The notes: generated by a model from the sequence alone, not told the origin. Numbered from the stretch's first letter, positions 27,963 to 36,458 are shown. The stretch is DNA of 64,000 nucleotides from Aquaspirillum sp. LM1 (GCF_002002905.1 NZ_CP019509.1:2046001-2110000), one strand, 5' to 3'. Numbers and translations: made by a program.

Positions 27963-29384
27963 CACTGCCGCGAAATTAGCTAAAAATCATACACCGTGCA
28001 ACCTTCCCTTACGGTAGAATAGCGCGCACAACCAATTGATCAGTATGTAAAAATGACAAAAAAACCGCCCCTCTCAATACTCCAGTTCAATCCATAAAAT
28101 TCACACCCTCATCACGTCCGTGGACTTCATTGCCCGACATCGCCAGGCTGCTCGCGACTTTACCCGCCGCGCCGTTTTCACCTTCGAGCGTGTCGTCGGC
28201 GTCTTGCTCGTCAATCTGATGCGCTCGCTGCAAGTCGAGCTTGATCAGTTCTTCTCCCGGATTTCCTTGCCCTTGGGCCGTCGCGCTCATGACGATGCTT
28301 TCCGCATGGCGCGCAAGAAGTTGCGTTGGCAAGCCTTTGTCGAACTTAACCAGGCGGTTCTGGCAGACCTCCATCCCGCACCAGATTGGCACGGCTTGCG
28401 TGTGGTTGCCTGCGATGGCACCACGCTTTATCTGCCCACCACACACCCTGACACCATCAGCAGCGGCCCAGATGGATTCAACTGCTACCACTCGCAGGGC
28501 GGCATCTACAGTCTTGCCCGCGCCAGCGCCTTGTGTGAAACCAGTTCAGGTCTGATTCTGCACGCCAGTCTGGCTGCCGACACCCGTGACGAACGCAGCA
28601 TGTTGGCCGAACAGTTTGAGCATCTGCGCCCTGACGATTTGTTGGTGTTGGATCGCGGGTATCCGGCTTATTGGCTGTTTGCCTTGTTGCTGGCGCGCCA
28701 GCAACATTTCTGCATTCGTCTGCCACAGAGTTTTTCGCCACAGGTTCAGGCTTTTGTGGCGTCTGGTCAGGCTTGTGCTGTCATCAGGATGCAGCCTGGC
28801 CACGGGCAGCGCCAGGATTTTGTCCAGCACCAGCTGCCGATGGATGCATTCTCGGTGCGCCTGGTGCGTGTTCCGCTCAAAACAGGCCAGATTGAAATTC
28901 TGGCCACGTCGCTGCTGGATGCGTCACGCTGGCCCGCAGTAGACTTTGCAGCGCTGTATCAGCAACGCTGGCGCATCGAAGAGGCGTTCCGGCATCTCAA
29001 ATGTCGCTTGCAACTGGAGCAGTTTGGCGGAGAGACGCCACAGGCGATTCGTCAGGAGTTCCACGCCTCAATCCTGTTGCACAATCTGACCATCATTGCC
29101 GCGCAGGATGTGTTGGCGGAACAGGAGCTGGATGCGGCCACGCTGGTGCCAAACCTGACTCATGCCACACATCTGGTGCGTTTGTATCTGCCGCAGTTGC
29201 TGGAAGACCCGGCATCAATCGACAGGATTGGGCCGGCCTTGTTTGCTGGAATTGCTGGGCAGATCAGCAAACGACGGCCTGGCAAGCCAGCGCCGCCACG
29301 TAAGCCGAACCGGAAGAAACCACGCCGTCACCGGGCTTATAAATGACGGTAGGGTCATGCGATGTGGCTATTTTCGCGGCAGTG
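27963..29384 (+). mobile_element. IS4-family insertion sequence (1422 bp)
   Basis: The ends CACTGCCGCGAAATTAGC (left) and GCTATTTTCGCGGCAGTG (right) are inverted repeats. The 10-bp target duplication GCCATACAGG is present at 27953-27962 and 29385-29394. It interrupts the RTX gene near its 5' end. The perfect duplication suggests a recent insertion. Confidence 0.92.
28120..29346 (+). CDS. IS4-family transposase
   Basis: A 408-residue DDE_Tnp_1 transposase. The first Asp is in VVACDGTTLYLP, the second in DLLVLDRGYPAYW, and the IS4 signature Y-x2-R-x3-E-x6-K is visible in YQQRWRIEEAFRHLK, giving the catalytic Glu. The C-terminal tail is basic (KPNRKKPRRHRAYK). Start at ATG 28120; no clear ribosome site, as is usual for transposases. 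The gene is intact. Confidence 0.92.
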   Translation: MDFIARHRQAARDFTRRAVFTFERVVGVLLVNLMRSLQVELDQFFSRISLPLGRRAHDDAFRMARKKLRWQAFVELNQAVLADLHPAPDWHGLRVVACDGTTLYLPTTHPDTISSGPDGFNCYHSQGGIYSLARASALCETSSGLILHASLAADTRDERSMLAEQFEHLRPDDLLVLDRGYPAYWLFALLLARQQHFCIRLPQSFSPQVQAFVASGQACAVIRMQPGHGQRQDFVQHQLPMDAFSVRLVRVPLKTGQIEILATSLLDASRWPAVDFAALYQQRWRIEEAFRHLKCRLQLEQFGGETPQAIRQEFHASILLHNLTIIAAQDVLAEQELDAATLVPNLTHATHLVRLYLPQLLEDPASIDRIGPALFAGIAGQISKRRPGKPAPPRKPNRKKPRRHRAYK

Positions 29385-29558
29385 GCCATACAGGGTGTCA
29401 GCACCTTGCAGACCAGTGATGATATTGTTGCCGGCATTGCCATACACAACATTGGAATTGTAATTGCCCATGCCGTTGATATTGCCTGTCCCGGTCAGGT
29501 ACAGGACATCATCGCTTGGTGACAATGTGTAGTTGGTAGTGCTGCTGATGCTTGCCAT

Positions 29559-30282
29559 GATTTTGTCCTTTTGTGTTATCTGCGGTTAGCCCGCGATTTC
29601 ACTTTACCCATGGGCATCGGATGTTTTCAAGCTTGAGATTGTTTTCCATGCGTTACCAGCCGGTAATTATGAATTTTGCCGATTTTTTGTGAGTGTTTTT
29701 TATATAAACATAGGCTTTACGCATATGGGAATAGGGTTAACTTTGACGGGAAGCGGACGCTCCCCGCCACTGGGGCTGTCGACAAAACCCGCTTGAAAAC
29801 CTCAATGGGATCATGAGCTTGAACGCTACCGCATGTTAATACAATGATCATTGTGGCCGTGCCGGCTGGCGCAGGCCCCGACTGATGGCCGACCTTGCGT
29901 TGCACAAAAACCACAGAAGCAGGCCAGGCAGCACACCACACACAGTAGACAGACGCCCTGCTTGTGTGCCGCCAAGTGGTGGCGAGCCCCCGGTTTTTAA
30001 GCAAAACCTACCCCAAAAGACAGGCAAAAAATCAGCATGATATGTCCTAAACCCTTGCTTAAATATAAAAAATAATTGAATTTTACGCATAAAGTTTATT
30101 TTTATTGCTCATTTTGTCATATCAGTGAAATTATGTTTATAGTTTTTTGTAGTTGCATTCATGAATTTGCAATAAGATTGCCCTGTGATGCGACAGCCGC
30201 GCCGTTCTGCCTGGGCCGCGCCTGGCCGTCGTCTTCCTGTCAACCTTCACACAAGAGCACACGCTCACCGCAAGGAAGCACC
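29559..30282. other. 724-bp AT-richer gap without a recognised gene
   Basis: This gap should hold the promoter of the RTX gene on its left side and that of the ABC transporter on its right. Its AT content is clearly higher than its neighbours at 29600-29720 and 30000-30180. The middle (29740-29990) is GC-rich and looks like a remnant of inserted DNA, including the short palindrome CAATGATCATTG near 29842. I found no gene, riboswitch or complete IS end in it. Confidence 0.4.
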
Positions 30283-31260
30283 ATGACGCTGATCTCCCGC
30301 CGTATTGTCCTGAACTGTCTGACCGCCAGCGTGCTGGCCGCCCTGGCCCCGTTGAGCCTGGCTGCCGACATGAAGTCGGTGGCTGTCACCGCCATTGTCG
30401 AACACCCGGCCCTGGATGCCGCCCGCAAAGGGGTGGAAGACGAACTGAAAGCCAATGGTTTTGAACCTGGCAAGCAGATCAAGTACCAGTTCCAGAGCGC
30501 ACAAGGCAATGCCGCCACTGCCGGCCAGATTGCCCGCAAATTCATTGGCGACAATGTTGATGTGATCGTCGCCATTGCCACGCCTAGCGCCCAGGCTGCC
30601 GTGGCCGCCACCAAAACCGTGCCGGTGGTGTTTGCCGCCGTGACCGACCCGGTGGCCGCCAAGCTGGTGGGCAGCTGGAAAGCCAGCGGCACCAATGTCA
30701 CCGGCGTGTCCGACATGCTGTCGCTGCCGCCGCAAATCGACCTGATCGAAAAGGTCAAGCCGGGTGCCAAGCGCATCGGCATGGTGTACAGCCCGGGTGA
30801 AGTGAACTCGGTGACCGTGGCCCGCGAACTGAAGGCCGAACTGGCCAAGCGCAACATGACCCTGGTGGAAGCCGCCGCGCCGCGTACCGTGGACGTGGCT
30901 CCGGCAGCCAAGAGCCTGGTGGGCAAGGTCGATGCCATTTACACCTCCACCGACAATAACGTGGTGTCCACCTACGAATCGCTGGTGCGCGTGGCCTCTG
31001 ACGCCAAAATTCCGCTGATTGCCGCCGACACCGATTCGGTCAAGCGCGGTGCCATTGCCGCGCTGGGCATGAACTACTACGACATGGGCCGGCAAACCGG
31101 CAAGATCGTGGTGCGCATCCTCAAGGGCGAAAAGCCGGGTGACATCGCCCCGCAACTGGGCGACAAGACCTCGCTGACCGTCAACCCGACCGCCGCGCAA
31201 AAACAAGGCGCACCGCTGTCGCCGGCCTTGCTCAAAGAAGCCAAAGACACGGTAAAATAA
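30283..31260 (+). CDS. ABC transporter substrate-binding protein (TrpX-like, ABC_sub_bind family)
   Basis: A 325-residue periplasmic binding protein of the ABC_sub_bind (PF04392) family. A signal peptide is present (about 1-27, ending PLSLAAD). Typical segments are VTAIVEHPALDAARKGVEDELKANG, IARKFIGDNVDVIVAIATPSAQAA, VVFAAVTDPVAAKLV and AIYTSTDNNVVSTYESLV. Relatives in Gram-positive bacteria (TrpX) are controlled by tryptophan; the ligand here is not proven. AAGGAAG lies upstream of the ATG. It heads a three-gene importer operon. Confidence 0.9.
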   Translation: MTLISRRIVLNCLTASVLAALAPLSLAADMKSVAVTAIVEHPALDAARKGVEDELKANGFEPGKQIKYQFQSAQGNAATAGQIARKFIGDNVDVIVAIATPSAQAAVAATKTVPVVFAAVTDPVAAKLVGSWKASGTNVTGVSDMLSLPPQIDLIEKVKPGAKRIGMVYSPGEVNSVTVARELKAELAKRNMTLVEAAAPRTVDVAPAAKSLVGKVDAIYTSTDNNVVSTYESLVRVASDAKIPLIAADTDSVKRGAIAALGMNYYDMGRQTGKIVVRILKGEKPGDIAPQLGDKTSLTVNPTAAQKQGAPLSPALLKEAKDTVK

Positions 31261-31342
31261 GCGCTTGATCCAACGGCCTGCCGTTTGCGTTCCAAGCCTT
31301 GCCGGCCTGGTGTCCTACCCGACGCCCACGGTCGGCAGTCTG

Positions 31343-31362
31343 CCGCGCCCTACCGGGCGCGG
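31343..31362 (+). other. Intra-operon hairpin after the binding-protein gene
   Basis: CCGCGCCC-TACC-GGGCGCGG is a perfect 8-bp stem followed by TGTTCGTTTTT, between the binding-protein and permease genes. It resembles a weak intrinsic terminator, which would let the binding protein be made in excess. Confidence 0.6.
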
Positions 31363-31385
31363 TGTTCGTTTTTGTCGAGGTAACC

Positions 31386-32288
31386 ATGTCACTCATCTCC
31401 CTGATGGGAGCGCTGGAAATTGGCCTGATCTTTGCCCTGGTGGCGCTGGGCGTGCTGATTTCGTTCCGTATCCTCAATTTTCCTGACCTCACCGCCGACG
31501 GCAGCTTTCCGCTGGGCGGCGCGGTGGCGGCCATCCTGATCGCCGGGGGCCAGTCGCCGTGGCTGGCCTGCGCCGCCGCCATGCTGGCCGGTGCCGGTGC
31601 CGGCTGGGTGACCGCCTGGCTGAATGTGCGGCTGAATATCCTGCAATTGCTGGCCAGCATTCTGGTGATGATTGCGCTGTATTCGATCAATCTGCGGGTG
31701 ATGGGCGCGCCCAATGTGGCATTGATTGGCTCGCCCACGGTATTCAGCCCGCTGATCGGCGAAGCCTCCGAGCGCGCCATGTGGGTGCAGCCGGGCGTAC
31801 TGGCGGCCATTGTGGTGGCGGCCAAGCTGCTGCTGGACGCCTACTTTGCCTCACAATCCGGCCTGGCCATGCGCGCTACCGGGGCCAACCCGCGCATGGC
31901 GCGCGCGCAGGGGATTTCCACCGACCGCGCCATCCTGTCCGGCATGGCCTTGTCCAATGCGCTGATTGCACTGGGCGGCGCGCTGTATGTGCAAACCCAG
32001 GGTGGGGCGGACATTTCCATGGGCGTGGGCACCATCGTGATTGGTCTGGCGGCAGTGATCATCGGCGAAACGCTGATTCCGTCGCGCTCGCTGTGGGTGA
32101 TTACCCTGGCCACCGTGCTGGGGGCCATTTTGTACCGGCTGTTCATTGCCCTGGCGCTGGGGGCGGATTTCATTGGCCTGCAGGCGCAGGACCTGAACCT
32201 GGTGACTGCCTTGCTGGTTGGGCTGGCGCTGGTATTGCCCACGCTGAAAGCCAAACTGCGCAAAACCGTAAAGGGGAACCCGGCATGA
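31386..32288 (+). CDS. ABC transporter permease (TrpY-like)
   Basis: A 300-residue inner-membrane permease of the BPD_transp_2 type with about eight to nine hydrophobic segments. It begins MGALEIGLIFALVALGVLISFRILNFPDLTADGSFPLGGAV, the usual start of permeases partnered with ABC_sub_bind proteins. GARMARAQGIS-like text is present as ATGANPRMARAQGIS in the cytoplasmic coupling loop. ATG 31386 has GAGGT upstream. Its stop overlaps the ATPase start. Confidence 0.9.
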   Translation: MSLISLMGALEIGLIFALVALGVLISFRILNFPDLTADGSFPLGGAVAAILIAGGQSPWLACAAAMLAGAGAGWVTAWLNVRLNILQLLASILVMIALYSINLRVMGAPNVALIGSPTVFSPLIGEASERAMWVQPGVLAAIVVAAKLLLDAYFASQSGLAMRATGANPRMARAQGISTDRAILSGMALSNALIALGGALYVQTQGGADISMGVGTIVIGLAAVIIGETLIPSRSLWVITLATVLGAILYRLFIALALGADFIGLQAQDLNLVTALLVGLALVLPTLKAKLRKTVKGNPA

Positions 32289-33079
32289 TGCACGCCAAAG
32301 GTCTGATCAAGACATTCAACCCCGGTACGCCGATTGAAAACCGCGTGCTGCGCGGGCTGGACCTGCACATCGAAACCGGCCAGTTTGTCACCGTGATCGG
32401 CAGTAACGGTGCCGGTAAGTCCACCTTCCTGAACGCCATCAGCGGCGACTTGCTGGTGGACAGCGGCAGCCTGCACCTGGACGGCCAGGACGTCACCCGG
32501 CAAAACGCCTGGCAGCGCGCCGGGCTGGTGGCGCGGGTGTTTCAGGATCCGATGGCCGGCACCTGCGAGGCGCTGACCATCGAAGAAAACCTGGCGCTGG
32601 CCTGGCAGCGCGGCGAAAAGCGCGGGCTGGGCCGCGCGGTGAAAGCCGAGTTGCGCGAGCTGTTTCGCGACAAGCTGTCCATCCTCAAGCTGGGCCTGGA
32701 AAACCGCCTGACCGACCGCATTGGTTTGTTGTCTGGCGGGCAGCGCCAGGCAGTCAGCCTGCTGATGGCCTCGCTCAAGCCCTCGCGCATGCTGCTGCTG
32801 GACGAACACACCGCCGCGCTCGACCCCAAAACCGCTGCCTTTGTGCTGGAGCTCACCGACCAGGTGGTGGCCGATGGCAAGTTGACCACACTGATGGTCA
32901 CCCACTCGATGCGCCAGGCGCTGGACCACGGCGACCGCACCGTGATGCTGCATCAGGGCCGGGTGGTGCTGGATGTCAGCGGCGAAGAGCGCGCGCGCAT
33001 GGATGTGCCCGACCTGCTGGCCATGTTTGAGCGTACCCGAGGGGAAACCATCACCGACGACGCCTTGCTGCTGGGCTGA
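32285..33079 (+). CDS. ABC transporter ATP-binding protein (TrpZ-like)
   Basis: A 264-residue ATPase that powers the importer. Walker A is GSNGAGKSTF, the signature is LSGGQRQAVSLLMA, Walker B is MLLLDEHTAALDP, and the H-loop is in MVTHSMRQAL. The Glu of Walker B is followed by His, as in this subfamily. It starts in ATGATG, overlapping the permease stop by four bases, so translation is coupled. Confidence 0.92.
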   Translation: MMHAKGLIKTFNPGTPIENRVLRGLDLHIETGQFVTVIGSNGAGKSTFLNAISGDLLVDSGSLHLDGQDVTRQNAWQRAGLVARVFQDPMAGTCEALTIEENLALAWQRGEKRGLGRAVKAELRELFRDKLSILKLGLENRLTDRIGLLSGGQRQAVSLLMASLKPSRMLLLDEHTAALDPKTAAFVLELTDQVVADGKLTTLMVTHSMRQALDHGDRTVMLHQGRVVLDVSGEERARMDVPDLLAMFERTRGETITDDALLLG

Positions 33080-33095
33080 GACAAGACGACGCACA

Positions 33096-33127
33096 TGACC
33101 ATCCCCGCCCAGGCGGGGGGATGGTCA
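33096..33127 (+). terminator. Terminator-like palindrome after the ABC operon
   Basis: TGACCATCCCCGCC and GGCGGGGGGATGGTCA form a long, nearly perfect stem 16 bases after the ATPase stop. The stem core (ATCCCCGCC...GGCGGGG) resembles the dRS3-like stem of the dispersed repeats. No T-run follows. Confidence 0.6.
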
Positions 33128-33191
33128 CCTCCTGGTGTGCTTTTCTGGCCCCCCCTGTATATCTTCCACCTGTTCAACTTGGCGCATCCCG

Positions 33192-34103
33192 ATGCACACC
33201 CGAATTGGTTTTGACTGGCGCGATCTGGAAGTGTTTGTCGCTGCTGCCGAAAGCGGCAGCATTGCCCGCGCAGCCGAGCGTTGCCGGCTGGCCCCGTCGG
33301 CGGTCAGCAAACGGCTGTCTGATCTGGAGGCCGCACTGGGCACGCCCTTGCTGGCGCGGCATAACCGGGGCGTGCGCCCAAGCGCGGCAGGCCAGGCCTT
33401 GTTGCACCGCTCGCGTGGCCTGCTGGAAGAAGCGCGACGCATGGAGCGCGAGGTGCGCAGCTACGGCGAGGGGCTGAGTGGGCATGTGCGCCTGTTTGCC
33501 AATATTTCTGCCATTGTTGAGTACCTGCCGGCGGTGCTGGCCCAGTTTGCCCAGGCCTGGCCGGGCATCCGGGTAGAACTGGAAGAACATGTGTCCAGCC
33601 GGGTGGCGCAGGCGGTGGCGGAAGAAGTGGCCGATGTCGGGGTATTGAGCGATCTGGCGGCGTATGAGGGGGTGGACATGCTGCCGTGCTGGCGTGACGA
33701 ACTGGCGCTGCTGGCCCCCGCCGGGCATGTGCTGGCGCGAGACGGGGGCGTGCGCTTTGCCCAGGTGCTCGACCATCCGATGGTGGGCCTGAAACCGGGC
33801 AGTAGCCTGCATGGCCGCCTGCTGCGCGCCGCTGCCGAGCGCGGGCGCGGCTTGCCACTGCAGGTGCAGGTGGGCAGTTTTGACGCCGTGTGCGCGATGA
33901 TTGCCGCCGGCATGGGGGTGGGCATCATGCCCAGGGCGGCGTCGCTGCCGTATCTGGAAGCACTGGGGCTGGTGGCGGTGCGGCTGGACGAGGCCTGGGC
34001 CGAACATCAGCTGTATTTGTGTCGCCGCACCGACAGCCCGCTGCCACCCGCAGCGGCGCGGCTGTTTGCCCACCTGGCCGACACCGCCAGACTCCAGCCA
34101 TAG
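33192..34103 (+). CDS. LysR family transcriptional regulator
   Basis: A 303-residue LysR regulator. The winged helix-turn-helix (residues about 8-66) reads LEVFVAAAESGSIARAAERCRLAPSAVSKRLSDLEAALGTPLLAR. The effector-binding domain (about 92-295) has the standard GHVRLFANISAIVEYLPAVLAQF opening and ICAMIAAGMGVGIMP-like text (VCAMIAAGMGVGIMPRAASLPYL). It follows the ABC importer on the same strand after a terminator-like stem, so it may have its own promoter. Targets are unknown. Confidence 0.9.
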   Translation: MHTRIGFDWRDLEVFVAAAESGSIARAAERCRLAPSAVSKRLSDLEAALGTPLLARHNRGVRPSAAGQALLHRSRGLLEEARRMEREVRSYGEGLSGHVRLFANISAIVEYLPAVLAQFAQAWPGIRVELEEHVSSRVAQAVAEEVADVGVLSDLAAYEGVDMLPCWRDELALLAPAGHVLARDGGVRFAQVLDHPMVGLKPGSSLHGRLLRAAAERGRGLPLQVQVGSFDAVCAMIAAGMGVGIMPRAASLPYLEALGLVAVRLDEAWAEHQLYLCRRTDSPLPPAAARLFAHLADTARLQP

Positions 34104-34137
34104 CTGGGGCATGGCCTCTGGGCACCACAGGCCCCGG

Positions 34138-34650
34138 TCAGAATACCCCGCACGCCAGACCGCTGGCCAGCGCTGCGCCGAGTTCGCTGGCCTGAGCCAG
34201 TGCCGCTGCGTCGGGCTCGCCCACTACCCGCAAGGCCGGGCTGATGCTGCGCCAGCCATAGCCGATGGCAATCCGCTCAATCGCGGCCATCGCGCCACGC
34301 CCGTCGTTGCCGGCGCTGACCACGATGGCGTAGGGCAGCCCCTGGCAGCGGCCTTGCGCCGGGGTATAGGTCCGGTCAAGAAAGTCTTTGAGCAGGCCCG
34401 CCATATAGCCAAAGTTTTCCGGGGTGGCCAGTACCAGCGCGTGGGCGGCCAGCAGGGTGTCCAGCGTGGCATCAGGGGCCTGGCAGCAGTGCACCTGCAC
34501 GCCGATTTCCTGCTGGGCGCGCGCACCGTCGGCCACCGCTTGCGCCAGCCGGGCGGTGCGTCCGGTCTGGCTGGCATACACAATCAGCAGGATTTTCTTA
34601 TCCGCGCTCAAGGCCGGCGCGGCGGGGGGCATGGCACAGTCCGGGTTCAT
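34138..34650 (-). CDS. Flavodoxin-like/NADPH-dependent FMN reductase family protein
   Basis: A flavodoxin-fold protein of about 170 residues. After a short N-terminal extension, KKILLIVYASQTGRTARLAQAVADGA carries the FMN phosphate-binding Thr-Gly loop, and LVLATPENFGYMAGLLKDFLDRTY is the typical second flavin-binding segment; YAIVVSAGNDGRGAM is the third. It probably binds FMN and transfers electrons or reduces small substrates. ATG 34650 was chosen to reduce overlap with the divergent gene; ATG 34677 would add nine residues and overlap its start. Partner proteins are unknown. Confidence 0.8.
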   Translation of the reverse strand: MNPDCAMPPAAPALSADKKILLIVYASQTGRTARLAQAVADGARAQQEIGVQVHCCQAPDATLDTLLAAHALVLATPENFGYMAGLLKDFLDRTYTPAQGRCQGLPYAIVVSAGNDGRGAMAAIERIAIGYGWRSISPALRVVGEPDAAALAQASELGAALASGLACGVF

Positions 34651-34789
34651 TTCTTCAGGAGGGTGTGTCATGTCCATGCAGTCCAGTGAAACCTATGTGT
34701 TTGATGCCCGAGGGGTGGCCAAGCGCTTCCGTCATGCAGCGATTTTTGGCGCGCTGGAAGCGTTGAACCACGGTGAAACCATACGCTTT

Positions 34790-35215
34790 TTGACATCCTC
34801 CCCGGCCTGAAGGCCGGAGATTCCTACGGCGCTCGGGCGCGGCATTGAACCGCCCCTGAGTCGCTTCGCTGGGTTCCTGCTGCTGGCGGCATGACCGCAC
34901 CGCTCACTTCACAGGCTAGCCGGGCGTGTCCCGCCCTTGGCACATTGATCGCGCCGACCACATCGGCGTTTTCCTCGAAACCACACAGCACACACTCGAA
35001 CCGGGCCTGCGTCTGGCGATTGTCCGCCGACACATGGCCGCAGCAGCGAAGCGGCGCATTTGCCGCTCTTGCTGGCCGTCTGGCCGCAATTCGTATTTGT
35101 AGGCTTGAAGGCGTTGCATACTGGTATTTTATACAGCCCACCCCCATCGACGGCAAGGACGGCTACGCCGTCCGCGCTATCCCCGCCCTGAACGGCGGGG
35201 CTTGCCGCGCACCGG
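34790..35215 (-). mobile_element. IS200/IS605-type derivative with deleted tnpB, copy 2 (426 bp)
   Basis: On the minus strand the left end (CCGGTGCGCGGCAAG, hairpin CCCCGCC/GGCGGGG, second hairpin GGACGGC/GCCGTCC) follows TTGAC at 35220-35216. The right end has the CTCCGGCCTTCAGGCCGGGGAG hairpin and stops at GATGTCAA (34797-34790). No target duplication is present, as expected for this family. It sits inside the DUF2249 gene. Confidence 0.9.
34824..35119 (-). pseudogene. tnpB: tnpB remnant with internal deletion (copy 2)
   Basis: From ATG 35119 it reads MQRLQAYKYELRPDGQQERQ then MRRFA, the normal TnpB N-terminus. It then joins out of frame to the zinc-ribbon region (CGHVSADNRQTQARFECVLC, GFEENADVVGAINV). 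The fusion point differs from copy 1. The RuvC core is missing. Confidence 0.82.
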
Positions 35216-35468
35216 GTCAACGACCACGATCCGCTGCCGCTGCTGGCACAAATCCAGCAGTGCTACGGCGAGCAGATTCAGGCGCACTACCAGCAGCGCG
35301 ACGCCGGACAGGTGGTGATTGATTTTGCCGTGCGCATTCCGGATGCCGCACCTGCCAGCCGTTGTGGCGGCGGCGGGCATGGGTGCGGGTGCTCGGGTGG
35401 CTGAGTGTCGCGGACGGCAGCGGGCAAGGGGTTTCGCTGCCGTGTGACGGATGGCCCGGCGGGGCGTG

Positions 35469-36458
35469 TCAGTGCGCTGGCACCGGCCAGCGCTGGCAGC
35501 TGCCCACCGTGGCGTCGCCCGCCTTGCCGCATGGGGTGGCCACTGCCACCGGGTGTGGAATGCCCTCGGCGTCCATATCGGCAGCCACGGTATCCCAAGT
35601 GTGTACCCCGCGCTTGTTCAGGGTCAGGCGCAGCAGCCAGCCGCGTTTTTCGGCTGGGCGCTCAAAGCCGTCAAATACAAAATTACCCAGACTATAAATA
35701 ATCGGCTTGCCCCGATAGGTTTCTGCCCCCTGGGTGACATGCGGATGGCCGCCGACCACGGCATCGGCACCGGCGTCAATCAGCGTGCGTGCCAGTTGGC
35801 GCTGGCGCGCGCTGGGCGTGGTTTCCCGCTCCCAGCCCCAGTGCATGAATGGAATCACCACATCGGCCCCGGCAGCGCGCGCAGCGCGGATGTCGGCCAC
35901 CACCTGGGCGTCTTCGCTCCAGGCAATGCCGGGCTGGCTGGCCCCGGCCTCGAATGAGCGCGGCTTGAATTCGTTGTAGCTGAGCAGCGCCACGCGCAGA
36001 CCGGATTTTTCCAGCCACAGCGGCGCGTGCGCCTCACGCAGATTGGCCCCGCCGCCAAAGTACGGCAGTTGCTGCTGTTTCAGCAGCGCCAGGGTTTCGG
36101 CAAACGCCGCTTTGCCGTAGTCGCCCGAGTGATTGTTGGCCAGCGCCACCGCATCGATATGGCGCTTGAGCACCGGCAACACCCTGGGGTGGGCGCGGAA
36201 GGTGTAAATCTTGCTGTCCAGCGCCTTGCCGGTGGTGGCCACCGGGCATTCCAGGTTGCCAATGGTGTAATCGCCATCGGCCAGCAGGCTGGCAAACGGG
36301 GCAAATGGGTCGCGGCCCGAGGCGATCACCTGGCCGGGGCCGTCATCGAGCATGATATCGCCCACCATCAAGAGGCGCACCTGGCCGGCATCGGCCTGGG
36401 CCAGCGCAACAGACAGGCCAAAAGCGGCCAGCAACAGGCCATGGAGCAATCGGGTCAT
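35469..36458 (-). CDS. CapA family metallophosphatase-like protein
   Basis: A 329-residue exported protein of the CapA/PgsA (poly-gamma-glutamate capsule) family, a calcineurin-like fold. A signal peptide is at about 1-24 (ending LAQADA). Metal and active-site motifs are visible: LLMVGDIMLDDGPG, IGNLECPVATTG, VALANNHSGDYG, and VVGGHPHVTQGAE with IIYSLGNFVFD. It is not next to other capsule genes, so a capsule role is unlikely to be certain; many such stand-alone proteins are uncharacterised. Its start overlaps the stop of the upstream small exported protein gene. Confidence 0.88.
   Translation of the reverse strand: MTRLLHGLLLAAFGLSVALAQADAGQVRLLMVGDIMLDDGPGQVIASGRDPFAPFASLLADGDYTIGNLECPVATTGKALDSKIYTFRAHPRVLPVLKRHIDAVALANNHSGDYGKAAFAETLALLKQQQLPYFGGGANLREAHAPLWLEKSGLRVALLSYNEFKPRSFEAGASQPGIAWSEDAQVVADIRAARAAGADVVIPFMHWGWERETTPSARQRQLARTLIDAGADAVVGGHPHVTQGAETYRGKPIIYSLGNFVFDGFERPAEKRGWLLRLTLNKRGVHTWDTVAADMDAEGIPHPVAVATPCGKAGDATVGSCQRWPVPAH

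Larger units (their letters stand above)
25130..29558 (-). pseudogene. RTX calcium-binding repeat protein, interrupted by two ISs
   Basis: Three fragments (29385-29558, 26783-27962, 25130-25699) form one gene. Removing both IS elements and one copy of each target duplication leaves exactly 1908 bp, an unbroken frame of 635 residues. The product is almost entirely glycine/aspartate nonapeptide repeats (LYGGTGDDALYADGFDHLYG, LLGNSGNNVLMGGTGIDTLY), the hemolysin-type calcium-binding fold of proteins secreted by type I systems. No catalytic domain and no secretion genes are seen nearby. The C-terminus (about 100 residues after the last repeat) is probably the secretion signal. The start MASISSTTNYTLSP has AAGGA upstream. 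Confidence 0.88.
34670..35404 (+). pseudogene. DUF2249 protein gene interrupted by tnpB-derived element
   Basis: Codons 1-40 (34670-34789; FDARGVAKRFRHAAIFGALE and ALNHGETIRF) and codons 41-102 (35216-35404; VNDHDPLPLLAQIQQCYGEQ onwards) are split by the 426-bp element. Joining them gives a perfect 102-residue DUF2249 protein with a Cys/Gly/His tail (CGGGGHGCGCSGG). AGGAGG lies seven bases before ATG 34670. DUF2249 proteins are small and of uncertain function, sometimes near nitrogen-oxide metabolism genes. As it stands the gene is broken, yet exact excision would restore it. Confidence 0.88.

Noticed and set aside
26777-27979. A 400-codon open frame opposite the RTX fragment
   Set aside because: It is a shadow created by the regular repeat structure on the other strand.
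33096-33127. A sixth copy of the CGCTGA repeat family
   Set aside because: Only the stem resembles the family; the ends and the CCCAGCAAAATCAA core are missing.
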